Assembly (NCBI GenBank): GCA_030428835.1
Contig: JAUIEP010000010.1
Span: forward strand, 1-64,000
Direction of reading: 5' to 3'
Length of the DNA stretch: 64,000 nucleotides
Source: Gammaproteobacteria bacterium
GTDB taxonomy: Bacteria > Pseudomonadota > Gammaproteobacteria > Pseudomonadales > Halieaceae
Shown: piece by piece, positions 1-9,599 of the stretch
How positions within the stretch are numbered: the stretch's first letter is position 1
Layout: each line of letters begins with the position of its first letter
The notes under the pieces: generated by a model
Database searches by the model: none
The model's input: the letters and a program-made list of their open reading frames with translations, nothing else
What the model was told of the DNA's origin: nothing
Made by a program: the position numbers and the translations under genes

Positions 1-3000
1 GCTCTCAAGCAACGTATTCTGGTCATAGATGGCGCCATGGGCACCATGATCCAGGCGGAGAAGCTCGAGGAGGCCGACTTTCGCGGCGAACGGTTCGCGC
101 AGCACACCGCTGACGTCAAAGGCAACAACGAGCTGCTGAGCCTCACCCGGCCGGACGTCATCGCGAAGATCCACCGCGAATACCTTGCTGCGGGTGCGGA
201 TATTATCGAGACGAACACGTTCGGCAGCACCTCGATTGCCCAGGCGGACTACGGCCTCCAGGACACCGCTCTGGAGCAGAACATCGCCGCCGCCCGCATT
301 GCCCGGGAGGTCGCCGATGAGTTCACCGCCCGGGAGCCTGACAAGCCGCGCTTCGTCGCGGGCGTGCTCGGGCCGACCCCCAAGACCGCCTCCATTTCAC
401 CGGACGTCAATGATCCGGGAGCTCGCAGTATCAGCTTCGACCAATTGCGCGACGCCTACGCCGAGGCCACCCGTGGCCTCATTGAGGGCAAGGTCGATTT
501 CATCATGATCGAGACGATCTTCGACACGCTCAACGCCAAGGCCGCGATATTCGCCGTCAAGCAGGTGTTCGAGGAGACCGGCGTTGAGCTGCCGATAATG
601 ATTTCAGTGACCTTCCCGGATATCTCGGGGCGGGTACTGTCCGGCCAGAACCCGGAGGCCTTCTGGAACTCGGTGGCGCACGCCAGGCCGTTGATCCTCG
701 GCAGCAACTGCGGGCGCCCCTACCGTGAGATCCGCCCTTTCGTGGAGGATTTGTCGAACTCGACGGACGCCTATTTCAGTGCCCATCTCAACGCCGGTCT
801 GCCCAACGCGTTCGGTGAATTCGACGAGACGCCGGAAATCATGCAGGCCGATTACGATGAGTTCTCGGGCCGTGGGTTCCTCAATCTCGCCGGTGGCTGC
901 TGCGGAACCACGCCGGAACACATCCGCGCCATCGCCAATGCCGTGGCCAATGCGACGCCACGTGCCCTGCCGGAGCGCTCGCCGGCCTGTCGCTTGAGCG
1001 GACTGGAGCCTTTCAACATTACCCGGGACAGCCTGTTCGTGAATGTCGGCGAGCGCTGTAACGTGACGGGCTCCGCGAAGTTCAAGCGCCTCATCCTCGA
1101 AGGCGACTACGAGACGGCGCTGGATGTCGCGCGCACGCAGGTCGAGGACGGCGCCCAGATCATCGATATCAATATGGACGAGGGCATGCTCGACGCCAAG
1201 CATGCCATGGTCACGTTCCTCAACCTGATCGCCTCGGAACCGGATATCGCCCGGGTGCCGATCATGATCGACTCCTCCAAGTGGGATGTCATCGAGGCCG
1301 GCCTGAAATGCGTCCAGGGCAAGGCCGTGGTGAACTCGATCAGCCTCAAGGCCGGTGAGGAGGAATTTCTCACCCAGGCGGCCCTGTGCCAACGCTACGG
1401 CGCGGCGGTAGTCGTGATGGCATTCGACGAGAACGGCCAGGCGGACAACCTCGAGCGGCGCAAGCAGATCTGCAAGCGCAGCTACGACCTGCTTGTAACC
1501 GAACTGGATTTCAATCCCAACGATATCATCTTCGACCCGAATATCTTCGCAGTGGCAACAGGGATCGAGGAGCACAACAACTACGCCGTCGATTTCATCG
1601 AGGCAACGCGCTGGATCAAGGCGGAGCTGCCCGGCGCTCTGGTCTCCGGCGGCGTCTCGAACGTCTCGTTCTCTTTCCGTGGCAACAATGCGGTGCGCGA
1701 GGCGATTCACTCGGTGTTCCTTTACCACGCCATCGCCGCCGGCATGAACATGGGTATCGTGAACGCGGGGCAGCTTGCGGTTTACGACGAGTTGCCCGAG
1801 GACCTGCGGGAGGCCGTGGAGGACGTCATCCTGAATCGCCGTGAGGATGGCACCGAGCGGCTGCTGGAGCTTGCCGAGAAATATCGCGACTCGGGCGGTA
1901 CGGAAAGCCGTGTAGAAGACCTGGCCTGGCGCGAGCAGGACGTCGCCAAGCGGCTCGAACACGCGCTGGTCAAAGGTATCAACACCTACATAGAGGCGGA
2001 CGCCGAGGAGGCGCGACAGCAGTTTGATCGGCCCATCCAGGTGATCGAAGGCCCCCTCATGGACGGCATGAACGTGGTCGGCGACCTGTTCGGCGATGGC
2101 AAGATGTTCCTGCCGCAGGTGGTGAAGAGTGCCCGCGTCATGAAGCAGGCGGTGGCGTACCTCCAGCCCTACATCGAGGACGAGAAAGAGGAAGGCAACT
2201 CGTCCAACGGCAAGGTCCTGATGGCCACGGTGAAGGGCGATGTGCACGACATCGGCAAGAACATCGTGGGCGTGGTATTGCAATGCAATAACTTCGAGGT
2301 GATCGACCTCGGGGTCATGGTGCCCTGCGACAAGATCCTGCAGGCGGCGAAGGACGAGCAGGTCGACATCATCGGGCTCAGCGGCCTGATCACGCCGTCG
2401 CTGGATGAAATGGTCAACGTCGCCAGCGAGATGCAGCGGCTGGGCTTCAATGTGCCACTGTTGATCGGCGGGGCCACGACCTCCAAGGCACACACCGCGG
2501 TCAAGATCGACCCGCAGTACCAGAACGAGTTGGTCGTGTACGTCCCCGACGCCTCGCGCAGCGTGGCCGTCGTTACCTCCCTGATGGGCGGTGGCAAGGC
2601 GGCCTTCGCCTCCGACCTGGCGGCGGAGTACGAGGTCGTGCGGGAACGCGTTGCCAATCGGCAGCCGCGGACGCGGCGCCTGGACTACATCGAGGCTGCC
2701 GGGCGCGCTACCGCGCTCGACTGGGAGCAGTATACGCCGCCGAAGCCGAGTTTCATCGGCACACGTGTGTACGATGAATTCCCGCTCGAGAAGCTCGTCG
2801 ATACCATAGACTGGACGCCGTTCTTCCTCACATGGCAGTTGTCGGGCAAGTACCCGGCCATCCTGGAGGACCCAACCGTGGGCGCCCAGGCACGGGACCT
2901 TTTCGAAGACGCCCAGGCGATGCTGCAGCGCATCATCGATGAGAAACTGCTGACCGCCCGCGCCGTCGTCGGCTTCTGGCCCGCCGCGCGTTCCGGCGAT

Positions 3001-3654
3001 GACGATATCGCTGTTTACAGCGACGAGACACGGCAGGAGCAGATCGCCACACTGCACCACCTGCGGCAGCAGAAGGAGCAGGTGAACGGTCACCCGAATG
3101 CGAGCCTGGCGGACTTTATCGCGCCGCAGGACAGTGGCCTGCATGATTACATCGGAGCCTTCTGCGTAACGACAGGGCATGGCGTGGATGCACTGGCGGC
3201 GCAGTACGAGGCTGCCCACGACGACTACAACAGCATCCTGGTCAAGGCACTCGCCGACCGGCTTGCAGAGTCATTCGCGGAGCATTTGCACCGCCTGGTG
3301 CGTACCGAGCTCTGGGGCTATGCACCCGGTGAAACGCTCAGCAATGACGAGTTGATCAGGGAGAGCTACCAGGGTATCCGTCCGGCGCCGGGCTATCCGG
3401 CCTGTCCGGACCACACAGAGAAAGCTACCCTCTTCCGCCTGTTGGATGCACAGAACAATGCCGGCGTCAGCCTGTCGGAGAGTTTCGCGATGACCCCGGC
3501 AGCGTCAGTCAGTGGCTTCTACTACTCGCACCCGGAGTCGCGCTACTTCAATGTCGGCAAGATCGGCCGCGACCAGTTGGAGAGCATCGCCGCGCGCAAG
3601 GGCGAATCGGTCGATCACGTCGAGCGCTGGCTGCGCCCCAACCTGGATGAATAG
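1..3654 (+). CDS. metH: Cobalamin-dependent methionine synthase (5' end cut by window)
   Basis: Transfers a methyl group from methyltetrahydrofolate to homocysteine through cobalamin, in the cytoplasm. The frame is open from base 1 and already encodes [11 protein letters not shown] before the first ATG at 37, so about a dozen or more N-terminal residues lie outside the window. Domain order is standard (numbering from ATG 37): homocysteine domain with zinc ligands C225 and C288/C289 (GGCCGTT), pterin domain (about 330-620), cobalamin domain with DVHDIG and its axial His737, and the C-terminal reactivation domain with [12 protein letters not shown] at 1115-1126. Length and collinearity match E. 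coli MetH along the whole chain. The stretch around residues 190-245 departs from otherwise near-invariant family sequence (see findings), but the zinc cysteines are kept. Family assignment is certain. Confidence 0.98.
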   Translation, partial: ALKQRILVIDGAMGTMIQAEKLEEADFRGERFAQHTADVKGNNELLSLTRPDVIAKIHREYLAAGADIIETNTFGSTSIAQADYGLQDTALEQNIAAARIAREVADEFTAREPDKPRFVAGVLGPTPKTASISPDVNDPGARSISFDQLRDAYAEATRGLIEGKVDFIMIETIFDTLNAKAAIFAVKQVFEETGVELPIMISVTFPDISGRVLSGQNPEAFWNSVAHARPLILGSNCGRPYREIRPFVEDLSNSTDAYFSAHLNAGLPNAFGEFDETPEIMQADYDEFSGRGFLNLAGGCCGTTPEHIRAIANAVANATPRALPERSPACRLSGLEPFNITRDSLFVNVGERCNVTGSAKFKRLILEGDYETALDVARTQVEDGAQIIDINMDEGMLDAKHAMVTFLNLIASEPDIARVPIMIDSSKWDVIEAGLKCVQGKAVVNSISLKAGEEEFLTQAALCQRYGAAVVVMAFDENGQADNLERRKQICKRSYDLLVTELDFNPNDIIFDPNIFAVATGIEEHNNYAVDFIEATRWIKAELPGALVSGGVSNVSFSFRGNNAVREAIHSVFLYHAIAAGMNMGIVNAGQLAVYDELPEDLREAVEDVILNRREDGTERLLELAEKYRDSGGTESRVEDLAWREQDVAKRLEHALVKGINTYIEADAEEARQQFDRPIQVIEGPLMDGMNVVGDLFGDGKMFLPQVVKSARVMKQAVAYLQPYIEDEKEEGNSSNGKVLMATVKGDVHDIGKNIVGVVLQCNNFEVIDLGVMVPCDKILQAAKDEQVDIIGLSGLITPSLDEMVNVASEMQRLGFNVPLLIGGATTSKAHTAVKIDPQYQNELVVYVPDASRSVAVVTSLMGGGKAAFASDLAAEYEVVRERVANRQPRTRRLDYIEAAGRATALDWEQYTPPKPSFIGTRVYDEFPLEKLVDTIDWTPFFLTWQLSGKYPAILEDPTVGAQARDLFEDAQAMLQRIIDEKLLTARAVVGFWPAARSGDDDIAVYSDETRQEQIATLHHLRQQKEQVNGHPNASLADFIAPQDSGLHDYIGAFCVTTGHGVDALAAQYEAAHDDYNSILVKALADRLAESFAEHLHRLVRTELWGYAPGETLSNDELIRESYQGIRPAPGYPACPDHTEKATLFRLLDAQNNAGVSLSESFAMTPAASVSGFYYSHPESRYFNVGKIGRDQLESIAARKGESVDHVERWLRPNLDE

Positions 3655-3659
3655 ACGAC

Positions 3660-3896
3660 ATGGATGAGCGGGAAACCGGGTCTGGCGAGGACAAGCCTCG
3701 CCGGCTGAACCCCCTGCAGGTCGTGGGGAGCGTGTTTGCCGCCGCCCTGGGGGTTCAGAGCAGCAAGAACAGGGAGCGGGATTTCAAGCAGGGCCGCGCG
3801 GGCATCTTCATCGCGGCGGGAATCATCTTTACGCTGCTGTTCATCGGCACGGTGCTGACCGTGGTGAACATCGTGCTGGATAGCGCGGGGAACTGA
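3660..3896 (+). CDS. DUF2970 domain small membrane protein
   Basis: A 78-residue protein that starts five bases after the metH stop, so the two are probably co-transcribed. The N-terminal third is polar. It is followed by PLQVVGSVFAAALGVQSSKNRERDF, of which the segments LQVVGSVFAAALGVQS and NRERDF are typical of DUF2970, and then by one clear hydrophobic helix (about residues 47-73). Predicted to sit in the inner membrane with a short cytoplasmic N-terminus. DUF2970 proteins are common small proteins of Gamma- and Betaproteobacteria with no known function; nothing here ties it to methionine synthesis beyond position. Confidence 0.8.
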   Translation: MDERETGSGEDKPRRLNPLQVVGSVFAAALGVQSSKNRERDFKQGRAGIFIAAGIIFTLLFIGTVLTVVNIVLDSAGN

Positions 3897-3912
3897 CGTT
3901 CCCCGCACTTCA

Positions 3913-4035
3913 TCAGGAAGGCATTCCCGACAGCCACAAATACAGGGTAAGCACCACCAACGTGATGATTCCCGTGGCGGCCCATGCGTCCGCGCGGCCG
4001 TCCGCATCGCGATCCTGGTCCAGTTGCTCTGACAT
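3913..4035 (-). CDS. Small single-span membrane protein, 40 aa
   Basis: Minus-strand ORF of 40 codons starting with MSEQLDQDRDADGRADAWAA and ending in one hydrophobic helix (about residues 20-36, GIITLVVLTLYLWLSG). The start at 4035 is chosen because a GGAG lies about nine bases upstream. The frame extends farther upstream without a better start. It ends convergently 16 bases from the DUF2970 gene. The charged N-terminus and single C-terminal helix suggest a tail-anchored membrane peptide. I recognise no family. Its compact shape and Shine-Dalgarno sequence are the only evidence that it is expressed. Confidence 0.5.
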   Translation of the reverse strand: MSEQLDQDRDADGRADAWAATGIITLVVLTLYLWLSGMPS

Positions 4036-4254
4036 GTCGTGTCTCCATTGAGGTAGTACGCAAGGCGCGCCATTATAGCAGTGAAAGCTCAAATCCCAAG
4101 GCCTCCCGAGTGCCCCTCGCACCCGGCCGGCGACCCTGCGTTCCAGTTCTAAGCATATGAATATCATGACTATTTAAAGGGCGGGGTTTTCTGTTAATGT
4201 AGCGCCTCTTTTCTCCAGGCGACCCGTTGCTCCAGGTAACAGGACAGGATCGGA

Positions 4255-5919
4255 ATGTACGTTTACGACCGACACGACCAGAAAATCGTCGACGAACGCG
4301 TGGCGCAGTACCGCGGCCAGACTGAGCGCTACCTGGCCGGCGAACTGACCGATGAGGAGTTCCTGCCGCTGCGACTGCAAAACGGCCTTTACGTGCAGCG
4401 CCTGGCGCCCATGTTGCGTATAGCGGTGCCGTACGGCCTTTTGAACACCCGCCAACTGCGCGCCCTGGCCGCCATATCCCGTACTTATGATAAGGGTTAC
4501 GTGCATATCAGCACCCGCCAGAATGTCCAGATCAACTGGCCCGAACTGGCAGAGGTCCCCGACATACTGGCCGAGCTTGCCGCGGTGCAGATGCACGCCA
4601 TTCAGACCAGCGGCAACTGTATCCGCAATACCACGACCGACCAGTTTGCCGGTGTTGCCGCGGACGAACTGGCCGACCCCCGCCCCTACTGCGAGTTGAT
4701 TCGCCAGTGGTCGACGCTACATCCCGAGTTCGCATTCCTGCCGCGCAAGTTCAAGATCGCAGTGTGCGGGAGTCGCGAGGATCGCGCGGCGATCCACGCG
4801 CACGACATCGGCATTGAACTGGTACCCAACGACGCCGGCGTCATCGGGCTGCGCGTCCTCGTCGGCGGGGGCCTTGGGCGCACGCCTGTCATCGGTTCCG
4901 AGATATGCCCGTGGCTCGACCGCCGGCACATGCTCACCTATCTGGAGGCGATCCTGCGCGTCTACAACCAGCACGGACGGCGTGACAACAAGTACAAGGC
5001 CCGTATCAAGATCCTGGTGAAGGCAATGGGTGTCGACGCTTTCCGTGCGGCCGTAGAGCGCGAGTGGCAGGCGGTCAAGGACGGTCCCACCACACTGACC
5101 GAGGACGCTTTCGAGTACGCGGAGTCTTTCTTCACCGAACCCGCGTATCGCGAACTGGACGGCGCCGACGAGGCGCGGGCCCTCGACCGGCAATGCGCGG
5201 ACGAGCCGATTTTCGGCAACTGGGTCGCGCGCAACACGTGCGAGCACCGTGTGTCTGGATACCGCAGTGTCACGATCTCGCTGAAGGCCACCGGATATCC
5301 GCCCGGGGACATCACCGCGGAGAATCTGGAGCTGTTGGCGGACCTCGCGGACCGGTATTCCTTTGGCGAATTGCGCACGACGCACCAGCAGAACCTGGTA
5401 CTTGCCGATGTGGCCGCAAGCGATCTGTACACGTTGTGGCAGGCGCTGCAGGCAGAAGGGTTGGCGACACCCAATATCGGATATCTCACGGATGTCATCT
5501 GCTGCCCCGGTGGTGACTACTGCTCGCTGGCCAACGCCAAGTCGATCCCGGTGGCGGAGGCCCTGCAGGCCCGGTTCGACGACATCGACTACGTTTACGA
5601 CCTCGGTCCGCTGGACCTCAATATCAGCGGCTGCATGAATGCCTGCGGCCATCACCACATCGGGCATATCGGTGTGCTGGGAGTGGACAAGAAGGGGGAA
5701 GAGTTTTACCAGGTGTCGCTCGGCGGTAGCCAGGGCAAAGACGCCTCAATTGGTAAGATCCTCGGTCCGTCCTTCAGGCAGGACGATATGCCCGACGTCA
5801 TCGAGCGCATCCTCAATACCTACGTTTCGCTGCGTGAGGAGGAAGAGAGTTTTCTCGATACATACCGCCGCGTCGGTATAGAACCCTTCAAGGAGCGCGT
5901 TTATGCCACGGCTGATTAA
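4255..5919 (+). CDS. Nitrite/sulfite reductase (siroheme, 4Fe-4S hemoprotein)
   Basis: Six-electron reductase of the assimilatory sulfite/nitrite reductase family, 554 residues. Two ferredoxin-like/catalytic half repeats are visible (about 55-300 and 320-550). The siroheme-iron-sulfur ligands are present as C417-x5-C423 (CPGGDYC) and C460-x3-C464 (GCMNACGHHH). Substrate-contact arginines sit in HISTRQNVQINW near residue 85. The ORF overlaps the following DUF934 gene by 17 bases, the usual pairing in Proteobacteria, where it takes the place of cysI. By this context it is most likely the assimilatory sulfite reductase feeding cysteine synthesis, but nitrite cannot be excluded from sequence alone. 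The 220-base upstream gap shows no promoter I would defend. Confidence 0.9.
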   Translation: MYVYDRHDQKIVDERVAQYRGQTERYLAGELTDEEFLPLRLQNGLYVQRLAPMLRIAVPYGLLNTRQLRALAAISRTYDKGYVHISTRQNVQINWPELAEVPDILAELAAVQMHAIQTSGNCIRNTTTDQFAGVAADELADPRPYCELIRQWSTLHPEFAFLPRKFKIAVCGSREDRAAIHAHDIGIELVPNDAGVIGLRVLVGGGLGRTPVIGSEICPWLDRRHMLTYLEAILRVYNQHGRRDNKYKARIKILVKAMGVDAFRAAVEREWQAVKDGPTTLTEDAFEYAESFFTEPAYRELDGADEARALDRQCADEPIFGNWVARNTCEHRVSGYRSVTISLKATGYPPGDITAENLELLADLADRYSFGELRTTHQQNLVLADVAASDLYTLWQALQAEGLATPNIGYLTDVICCPGGDYCSLANAKSIPVAEALQARFDDIDYVYDLGPLDLNISGCMNACGHHHIGHIGVLGVDKKGEEFYQVSLGGSQGKDASIGKILGPSFRQDDMPDVIERILNTYVSLREEEESFLDTYRRVGIEPFKERVYATAD

Positions 5920-6337
5920 GGACGGCAGGATCGTCGAGGAGCCAACTGCTCCTATGCTGCACAGCCTGGAAGACTGGCAGGCGTTGACGGACAAAACCGG
6001 CACAGCGGTGCAGTTGGAGCCAGGCGACGACCTGTCTCCCTTGCTGCCTCACCTGGGCAGTATCGAAGTGGTCGCAGTAAGCTTTCCCGCATTCATGGAC
6101 GGGCGTTGCTTCAGCTACGCGCGTGAATTGCGCGAGCGCGGTTACACGGGCGAGATTCGCGCGGTCGGGCACTTCATCCGCGACCAGCTCACCTACCTGT
6201 CGCGCGTCGGGGTCAATGCGTTCGCGCCGGCGGGCGACCTGGACCTCGACGATGCCCTGGGCAGCCTCGCCGACTTTACGGAGTTTTACCAGGCCAGCAA
6301 CAACGAGCCGCTTCCTCTCTTCCGGCGACGTACGTAG
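5903..6337 (+). CDS. DUF934 protein, sulfite reductase partner
   Basis: A 144-residue soluble protein whose ATG lies inside the reductase gene and has AGGAG eight bases upstream. It carries the DUF934 hallmarks: MPRLIKDG at the N-terminus, a VVAVSFPAFMDGRCFSYAR segment in the middle, then a RAVGHFIRDQ segment before an acidic C-terminal half. DUF934 genes are almost always found directly behind this type of sulfite/nitrite reductase and are thought to help it work or receive electrons; the mechanism is not established. Translational coupling by overlap supports joint, stoichiometric expression. Confidence 0.88.
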   Translation: MPRLIKDGRIVEEPTAPMLHSLEDWQALTDKTGTAVQLEPGDDLSPLLPHLGSIEVVAVSFPAFMDGRCFSYARELRERGYTGEIRAVGHFIRDQLTYLSRVGVNAFAPAGDLDLDDALGSLADFTEFYQASNNEPLPLFRRRT

Positions 6338-6400
6338 ACTGTCGTTGACGTCGCTGCGACGCCCCGATGAGGCTCCGGGAGTGGAGAGCCCGGGCATTAC

Positions 6401-7576
6401 ATGGACCTGAGTACGGTTACCTTTTCCTTCTTCCTGATATTTACCGGGGCCGCCGTGTTCGCGTCGCTGGCACTCTACACCCGCCAGCCGCTCATCATCG
6501 CCTACATCGCCCTGGGTGCGGTTATCGGTCCCTATGGGCTCAGCATGGTTACCGACCTCAACCTGCTGTCCGACATCGGGCACGTCGGGATCATTTTCCT
6601 CCTGTTCCTGTTGGGCCTGGACATGCAACCGCAGGCGCTCTGGGCAACACTGCGCAAATCCACGGTGGTTGGCATCTTCAGTTCGGTCCTGTTTGCCGCC
6701 GTAGGCTTTGCCGTGCCCTACCTGTTCGGCTTTGCCCTGCGGGACAGCCTGGTTGTCGGCGCGGCAATGATGTTTTCGTCGACCATCATCGGCATCAAGC
6801 TGTTGCCGACGACCGTCCTGCACCACCGTCATATCGGGGAGCTGATGATAGGCCTCCTCCTGTTGCAGGATTTGCTGGCCATTATCGTTCTCATGGTGCT
6901 GTTCAGCGCCGCCGAGGGTGCGGCGGGCGGCATGGGGCGCGATCTCGCGTTGTCGTTGTTGAGCCTGCCCCTGCTCGTCGGCGGGGCGTTGCTGATCGTG
7001 CGCTACCTGCTGCTGCCGCTGATCGCCAAGTTCGATCGCTTTCACGAATATATCTTCCTGCTGGCTATCGGCTGGTGCCTCGGGGTGGCCGAAACCGCTG
7101 CCGCGCTGGGCCTCTCTGCCGAGATCGGCGCGTTCATCGCCGGCATCACGATCGCCACGAGTCCGATCTCGCAGTACATCGCGGTTAACCTGAAGCCCCT
7201 GCGCGACTTCTTCCTGATCCTGTTTTTCTTCTCGGTGGGGGCGCGATTCGACTTCGCGGTGCTCAGCGAAGTGCTTGCTCCTGCCCTGCTCTTGTCGGCT
7301 CTGGTGCTCGTGTGCAAGCCGGTGGTCTACCGCTTCCTGCTGAAGGGCGTCAGTGAAAAACGCAGCCTCGCCTGGGACCTCGGTTTTCGCCTGGGGCAGG
7401 CGAGTGAATTCTCCCTGCTGATCGCCTATGTAGCGATCGGCGCGGCGCTCATCTCGGAACAGGCCTCACTGCTCATACAGGCCACCACGATCATCACCCT
7501 GGTCGTATCCTCCTACATCGTGGTGCTCAATTACCCGAATCCCATTGCCATCTCCGACAAACTCAGGCGGGATTAA
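6401..7576 (+). CDS. CPA2-family monovalent cation:proton antiporter
   Basis: Integral membrane protein of 391 residues with about 11-13 hydrophobic helices filling the chain. Family marks include GAVIGPYGL in the second helix, LLFLLGLDMQ, MMFSSTIIGIKLL and LGAFIAGI-type sequence (AEIGAFIAGITIATSP) in the core. It resembles the transport module of KefB/YbaL proteins but stops after the last helix and lacks the C-terminal RCK/TrkA-N domain, so gating by nucleotide or glutathione adducts is not expected. Probable role is K+/H+ or Na+/H+ exchange across the inner membrane. Starts 63 bases after DUF934; no strong ribosome site is seen, and a shared terminator follows. Confidence 0.88.
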   Translation: MDLSTVTFSFFLIFTGAAVFASLALYTRQPLIIAYIALGAVIGPYGLSMVTDLNLLSDIGHVGIIFLLFLLGLDMQPQALWATLRKSTVVGIFSSVLFAAVGFAVPYLFGFALRDSLVVGAAMMFSSTIIGIKLLPTTVLHHRHIGELMIGLLLLQDLLAIIVLMVLFSAAEGAAGGMGRDLALSLLSLPLLVGGALLIVRYLLLPLIAKFDRFHEYIFLLAIGWCLGVAETAAALGLSAEIGAFIAGITIATSPISQYIAVNLKPLRDFFLILFFFSVGARFDFAVLSEVLAPALLLSALVLVCKPVVYRFLLKGVSEKRSLAWDLGFRLGQASEFSLLIAYVAIGAALISEQASLLIQATTIITLVVSSYIVVLNYPNPIAISDKLRRD

Positions 7577-7594
7577 GGCATTAGATGCAGGCAC

Positions 7595-7623
7595 AAAAAA
7601 GCCGGCACGCAGGCCGGCTTTTT
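7595..7623. terminator. Bidirectional intrinsic terminator between antiporter and etfA
   Basis: Six-base GC stem (GCCGGC at 7601-7606 with GCCGGC at 7613-7618) flanked by an A-run before and a T-run after, extending the stem with A-T pairs. It works on either strand and lies between convergent genes. Confidence 0.9.
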
Positions 7624-7638
7624 ATGCGCGGAGCGCTG

Positions 7639-8568
7639 TCAAATCTTGGATTCAAGCTCCGGAAGTGCGTCGAACAGATCGGCGACCAGGCCGTAGTCCG
7701 CTACCTGGAATATCGGTGCGTCCTCATCCTTGTTGATGGCCACGATGACTTTGGAGTCCTTCATGCCCGCAAGGTGCTGGATAGCGCCTGAAATACCGAC
7801 GGCGATATACAGGTCCGGTGCAACGATCTTGCCGGTCTGGCCGACCTGCATGTCGTTGGGTACGAAGCCGGCGTCGACGGCAGCCCGGGACGCCCCGATA
7901 GCCGCACCCAGCTTGTCGGCGATACCCTCGAGGAGCTTGAAGTTCTCGCCGTTCTGCATGCCGCGGCCACCGGAGATCACCACGTCCGCTGACGTAAGTT
8001 CGGGGCGGTCGGATACAGCCACTTCTTCGCCGACGAAGGCCGAGATGCCTGCATCGTGCACCGCGCCACAGGCCTCTACCGTGGCGGAGCCCCCTTCTGA
8101 GGCAACCGCGTCGAACGCGGTTGTACGCACAGTAATGACCTTTTTCGCGTCCGCGCTCTGCACAGTCGCGATCACGTTGCCGGCGTAAATGGGGCGCTCG
8201 AACGTGTCGGCGGAATCAACCGCCGTAATGTCGGAGATCTGCGCAACATCCAGCAGGGCGGCGACGCGCGGCATGAAGTTCTTGCAGTTGGCGGTAGCGG
8301 GGGCAACGATGTTGTCGTAAGCCGCGCCGACTTCGGCGACCAACAAACTGATGTTCTCGGCCAGCTGGTGCTCATAGGCAGCGTTATCCGCAACCAGGAC
8401 CTTGCCGATTCCGGGTACAGCGGCTGCAGCCTGTGCGGCGCCGTCACAGCTTCCGCCGGCCACGAGGATGTCGATGTCCGCGCCGAGTGCCTGGGCGGCA
8501 GCTACGGCGTTGAGTGTCGTGCCCTTGAGGCTCGCGTTGTCGTGTTCAGCAATTACCAGAGTACTCAT
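7639..8568 (-). CDS. etfA: Electron transfer flavoprotein alpha subunit
   Basis: FAD-binding subunit (309 aa) of the soluble ETF heterodimer that takes electrons from acyl-CoA and related dehydrogenases. The N-terminal half has the ETF adenine-nucleotide fold ([20 protein letters not shown]). The C-terminal half has the FAD domain, with [12 protein letters not shown] near 190 and the signature [13 protein letters not shown] near 270. Start overlaps the etfB stop by four bases, so the pair is translationally coupled. Together with the divergent ETF-ubiquinone oxidoreductase it forms a complete electron path from beta-oxidation and amino-acid catabolism to the quinone pool. Confidence 0.97.
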   Translation of the reverse strand: MSTLVIAEHDNASLKGTTLNAVAAAQALGADIDILVAGGSCDGAAQAAAAVPGIGKVLVADNAAYEHQLAENISLLVAEVGAAYDNIVAPATANCKNFMPRVAALLDVAQISDITAVDSADTFERPIYAGNVIATVQSADAKKVITVRTTAFDAVASEGGSATVEACGAVHDAGISAFVGEEVAVSDRPELTSADVVISGGRGMQNGENFKLLEGIADKLGAAIGASRAAVDAGFVPNDMQVGQTGKIVAPDLYIAVGISGAIQHLAGMKDSKVIVAINKDEDAPIFQVADYGLVADLFDALPELESKI

Positions 8569-9317
8569 GAGATCACCTTTGCCTCGTTCTTGAGTTTGTC
8601 CACGAGCTCATCGACGCTCTCCACCTTGATGCCTGCCTGGCGCTCGGCCGGTGGCTTCACTTTGAGCTGGGTCAGGTGGGTGGTTACGGTCACCCCGAGA
8701 TCTTCCGGCGTGTAGACGTCGAGCGGCTTTTTCTTTGCCTTCATGATATTTGGCAGTGATGCGTAGCGCGGCTCATTGAGGCGCAGGTCCGTGGTGACCA
8801 CCGCGGGGAGGTTCAGGCTGACCGTCTGCAGGCCGCCGTCGACCTCACGGGTGACCTTTACCTTGTCGCCGTCAATAGCGACCTCGGAGGCAAATGTGCC
8901 CTGCCCCATACCGGCCAGCGCGGCGAGCATCTGTCCAGTCTGGTTGTTGTCCCCGTCGATGGACTGCTTGCCCAGGATAACCAGGGCGGGCTCTTCCTTG
9001 TCCACCACGCCTTTCAACAGCTTGGCGACCACGAGGGGCTCTACGTTGCCGTCCGTCTCGACCTGGATACCTCGGTCGGCGCCCAGTGCCAGTGCGGTGC
9101 GGATCTGCTCCTGACAGCTCTTGTCGCCGACGGACACGGCGATGACTTCCGATGCAGTGCCTGCTTCCTTGAGTCTTACGGCCTCTTCTACACCGATTTC
9201 ACAAAACGGATTGATGGCCATTTTGACGTTGTTCAGGTCAACGTCACTACCATCGGCTTTCGCGCGGACCTTGACGTTGTAGTCAACCACGCGCTTGACG
9301 GCTACAAGAACCTTCAT
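8565..9317 (-). CDS. etfB: Electron transfer flavoprotein beta subunit
   Basis: The 250-residue AMP-containing partner of Etf[17 protein letters not shown] at the N-terminus, [16 protein letters not shown] near residue 36, and the [10 protein letters not shown] segment near 122 are family signatures. The C-terminal arm (about 195-250) that wraps around the alpha subunit is present. It is the first gene of the minus-strand etfBA operon. The 282-base gap to the divergent ETF-QO gene must hold both promoters. Confidence 0.97.
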   Translation of the reverse strand: MKVLVAVKRVVDYNVKVRAKADGSDVDLNNVKMAINPFCEIGVEEAVRLKEAGTASEVIAVSVGDKSCQEQIRTALALGADRGIQVETDGNVEPLVVAKLLKGVVDKEEPALVILGKQSIDGDNNQTGQMLAALAGMGQGTFASEVAIDGDKVKVTREVDGGLQTVSLNLPAVVTTDLRLNEPRYASLPNIMKAKKKPLDVYTPEDLGVTVTTHLTQLKVKPPAERQAGIKVESVDELVDKLKNEAKVIS

Positions 9318-9504
9318 GGATTCTCCAATGATTTCTCAGGTGGGTTTAAGCGGCTGTAATTAGCGGCTCGCAGTGGGATATCCAGCGTCACCCCAGCGCA
9401 TCGGCGGGGTATCTTGCCCACAATCCGGCGTTGGGTCAAGGGCGCCGCGCGCCAGAAAAACCGACTCAAAAGGACACTTGAGCCAGATCAGTTATTTTCC
9501 GCTG

Positions 9505-9536
9505 TTGTAGAATTTATCCCTTAAAAATTATATACT
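9505..9536 (+). promoter_or_regulatory. Possible ETF-QO promoter
   Basis: Within the 9318-9599 divergent gap, an AT-rich patch holds TTGTAG (9505-9510) and TATACT (9531-9536) with 20 bases between, about 65 bases before the GTG start. Spacing is long and the -35 match weak, so only the AT-rich -10 region is suggestive. Confidence 0.3.
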
Positions 9537-9599
9537 TGCGCACCTTTTTGGAGCAGGGGTCAGGCGCCCTGCACCACTCACCGCGAAAGGAGAGTCCAA

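Noticed and set aside
604-3219. Open minus-strand frame of 871 codons opposite metH
   Set aside because: It is the antisense shadow of a highly conserved gene in GC-rich DNA; the translation is low-complexity and matches nothing.
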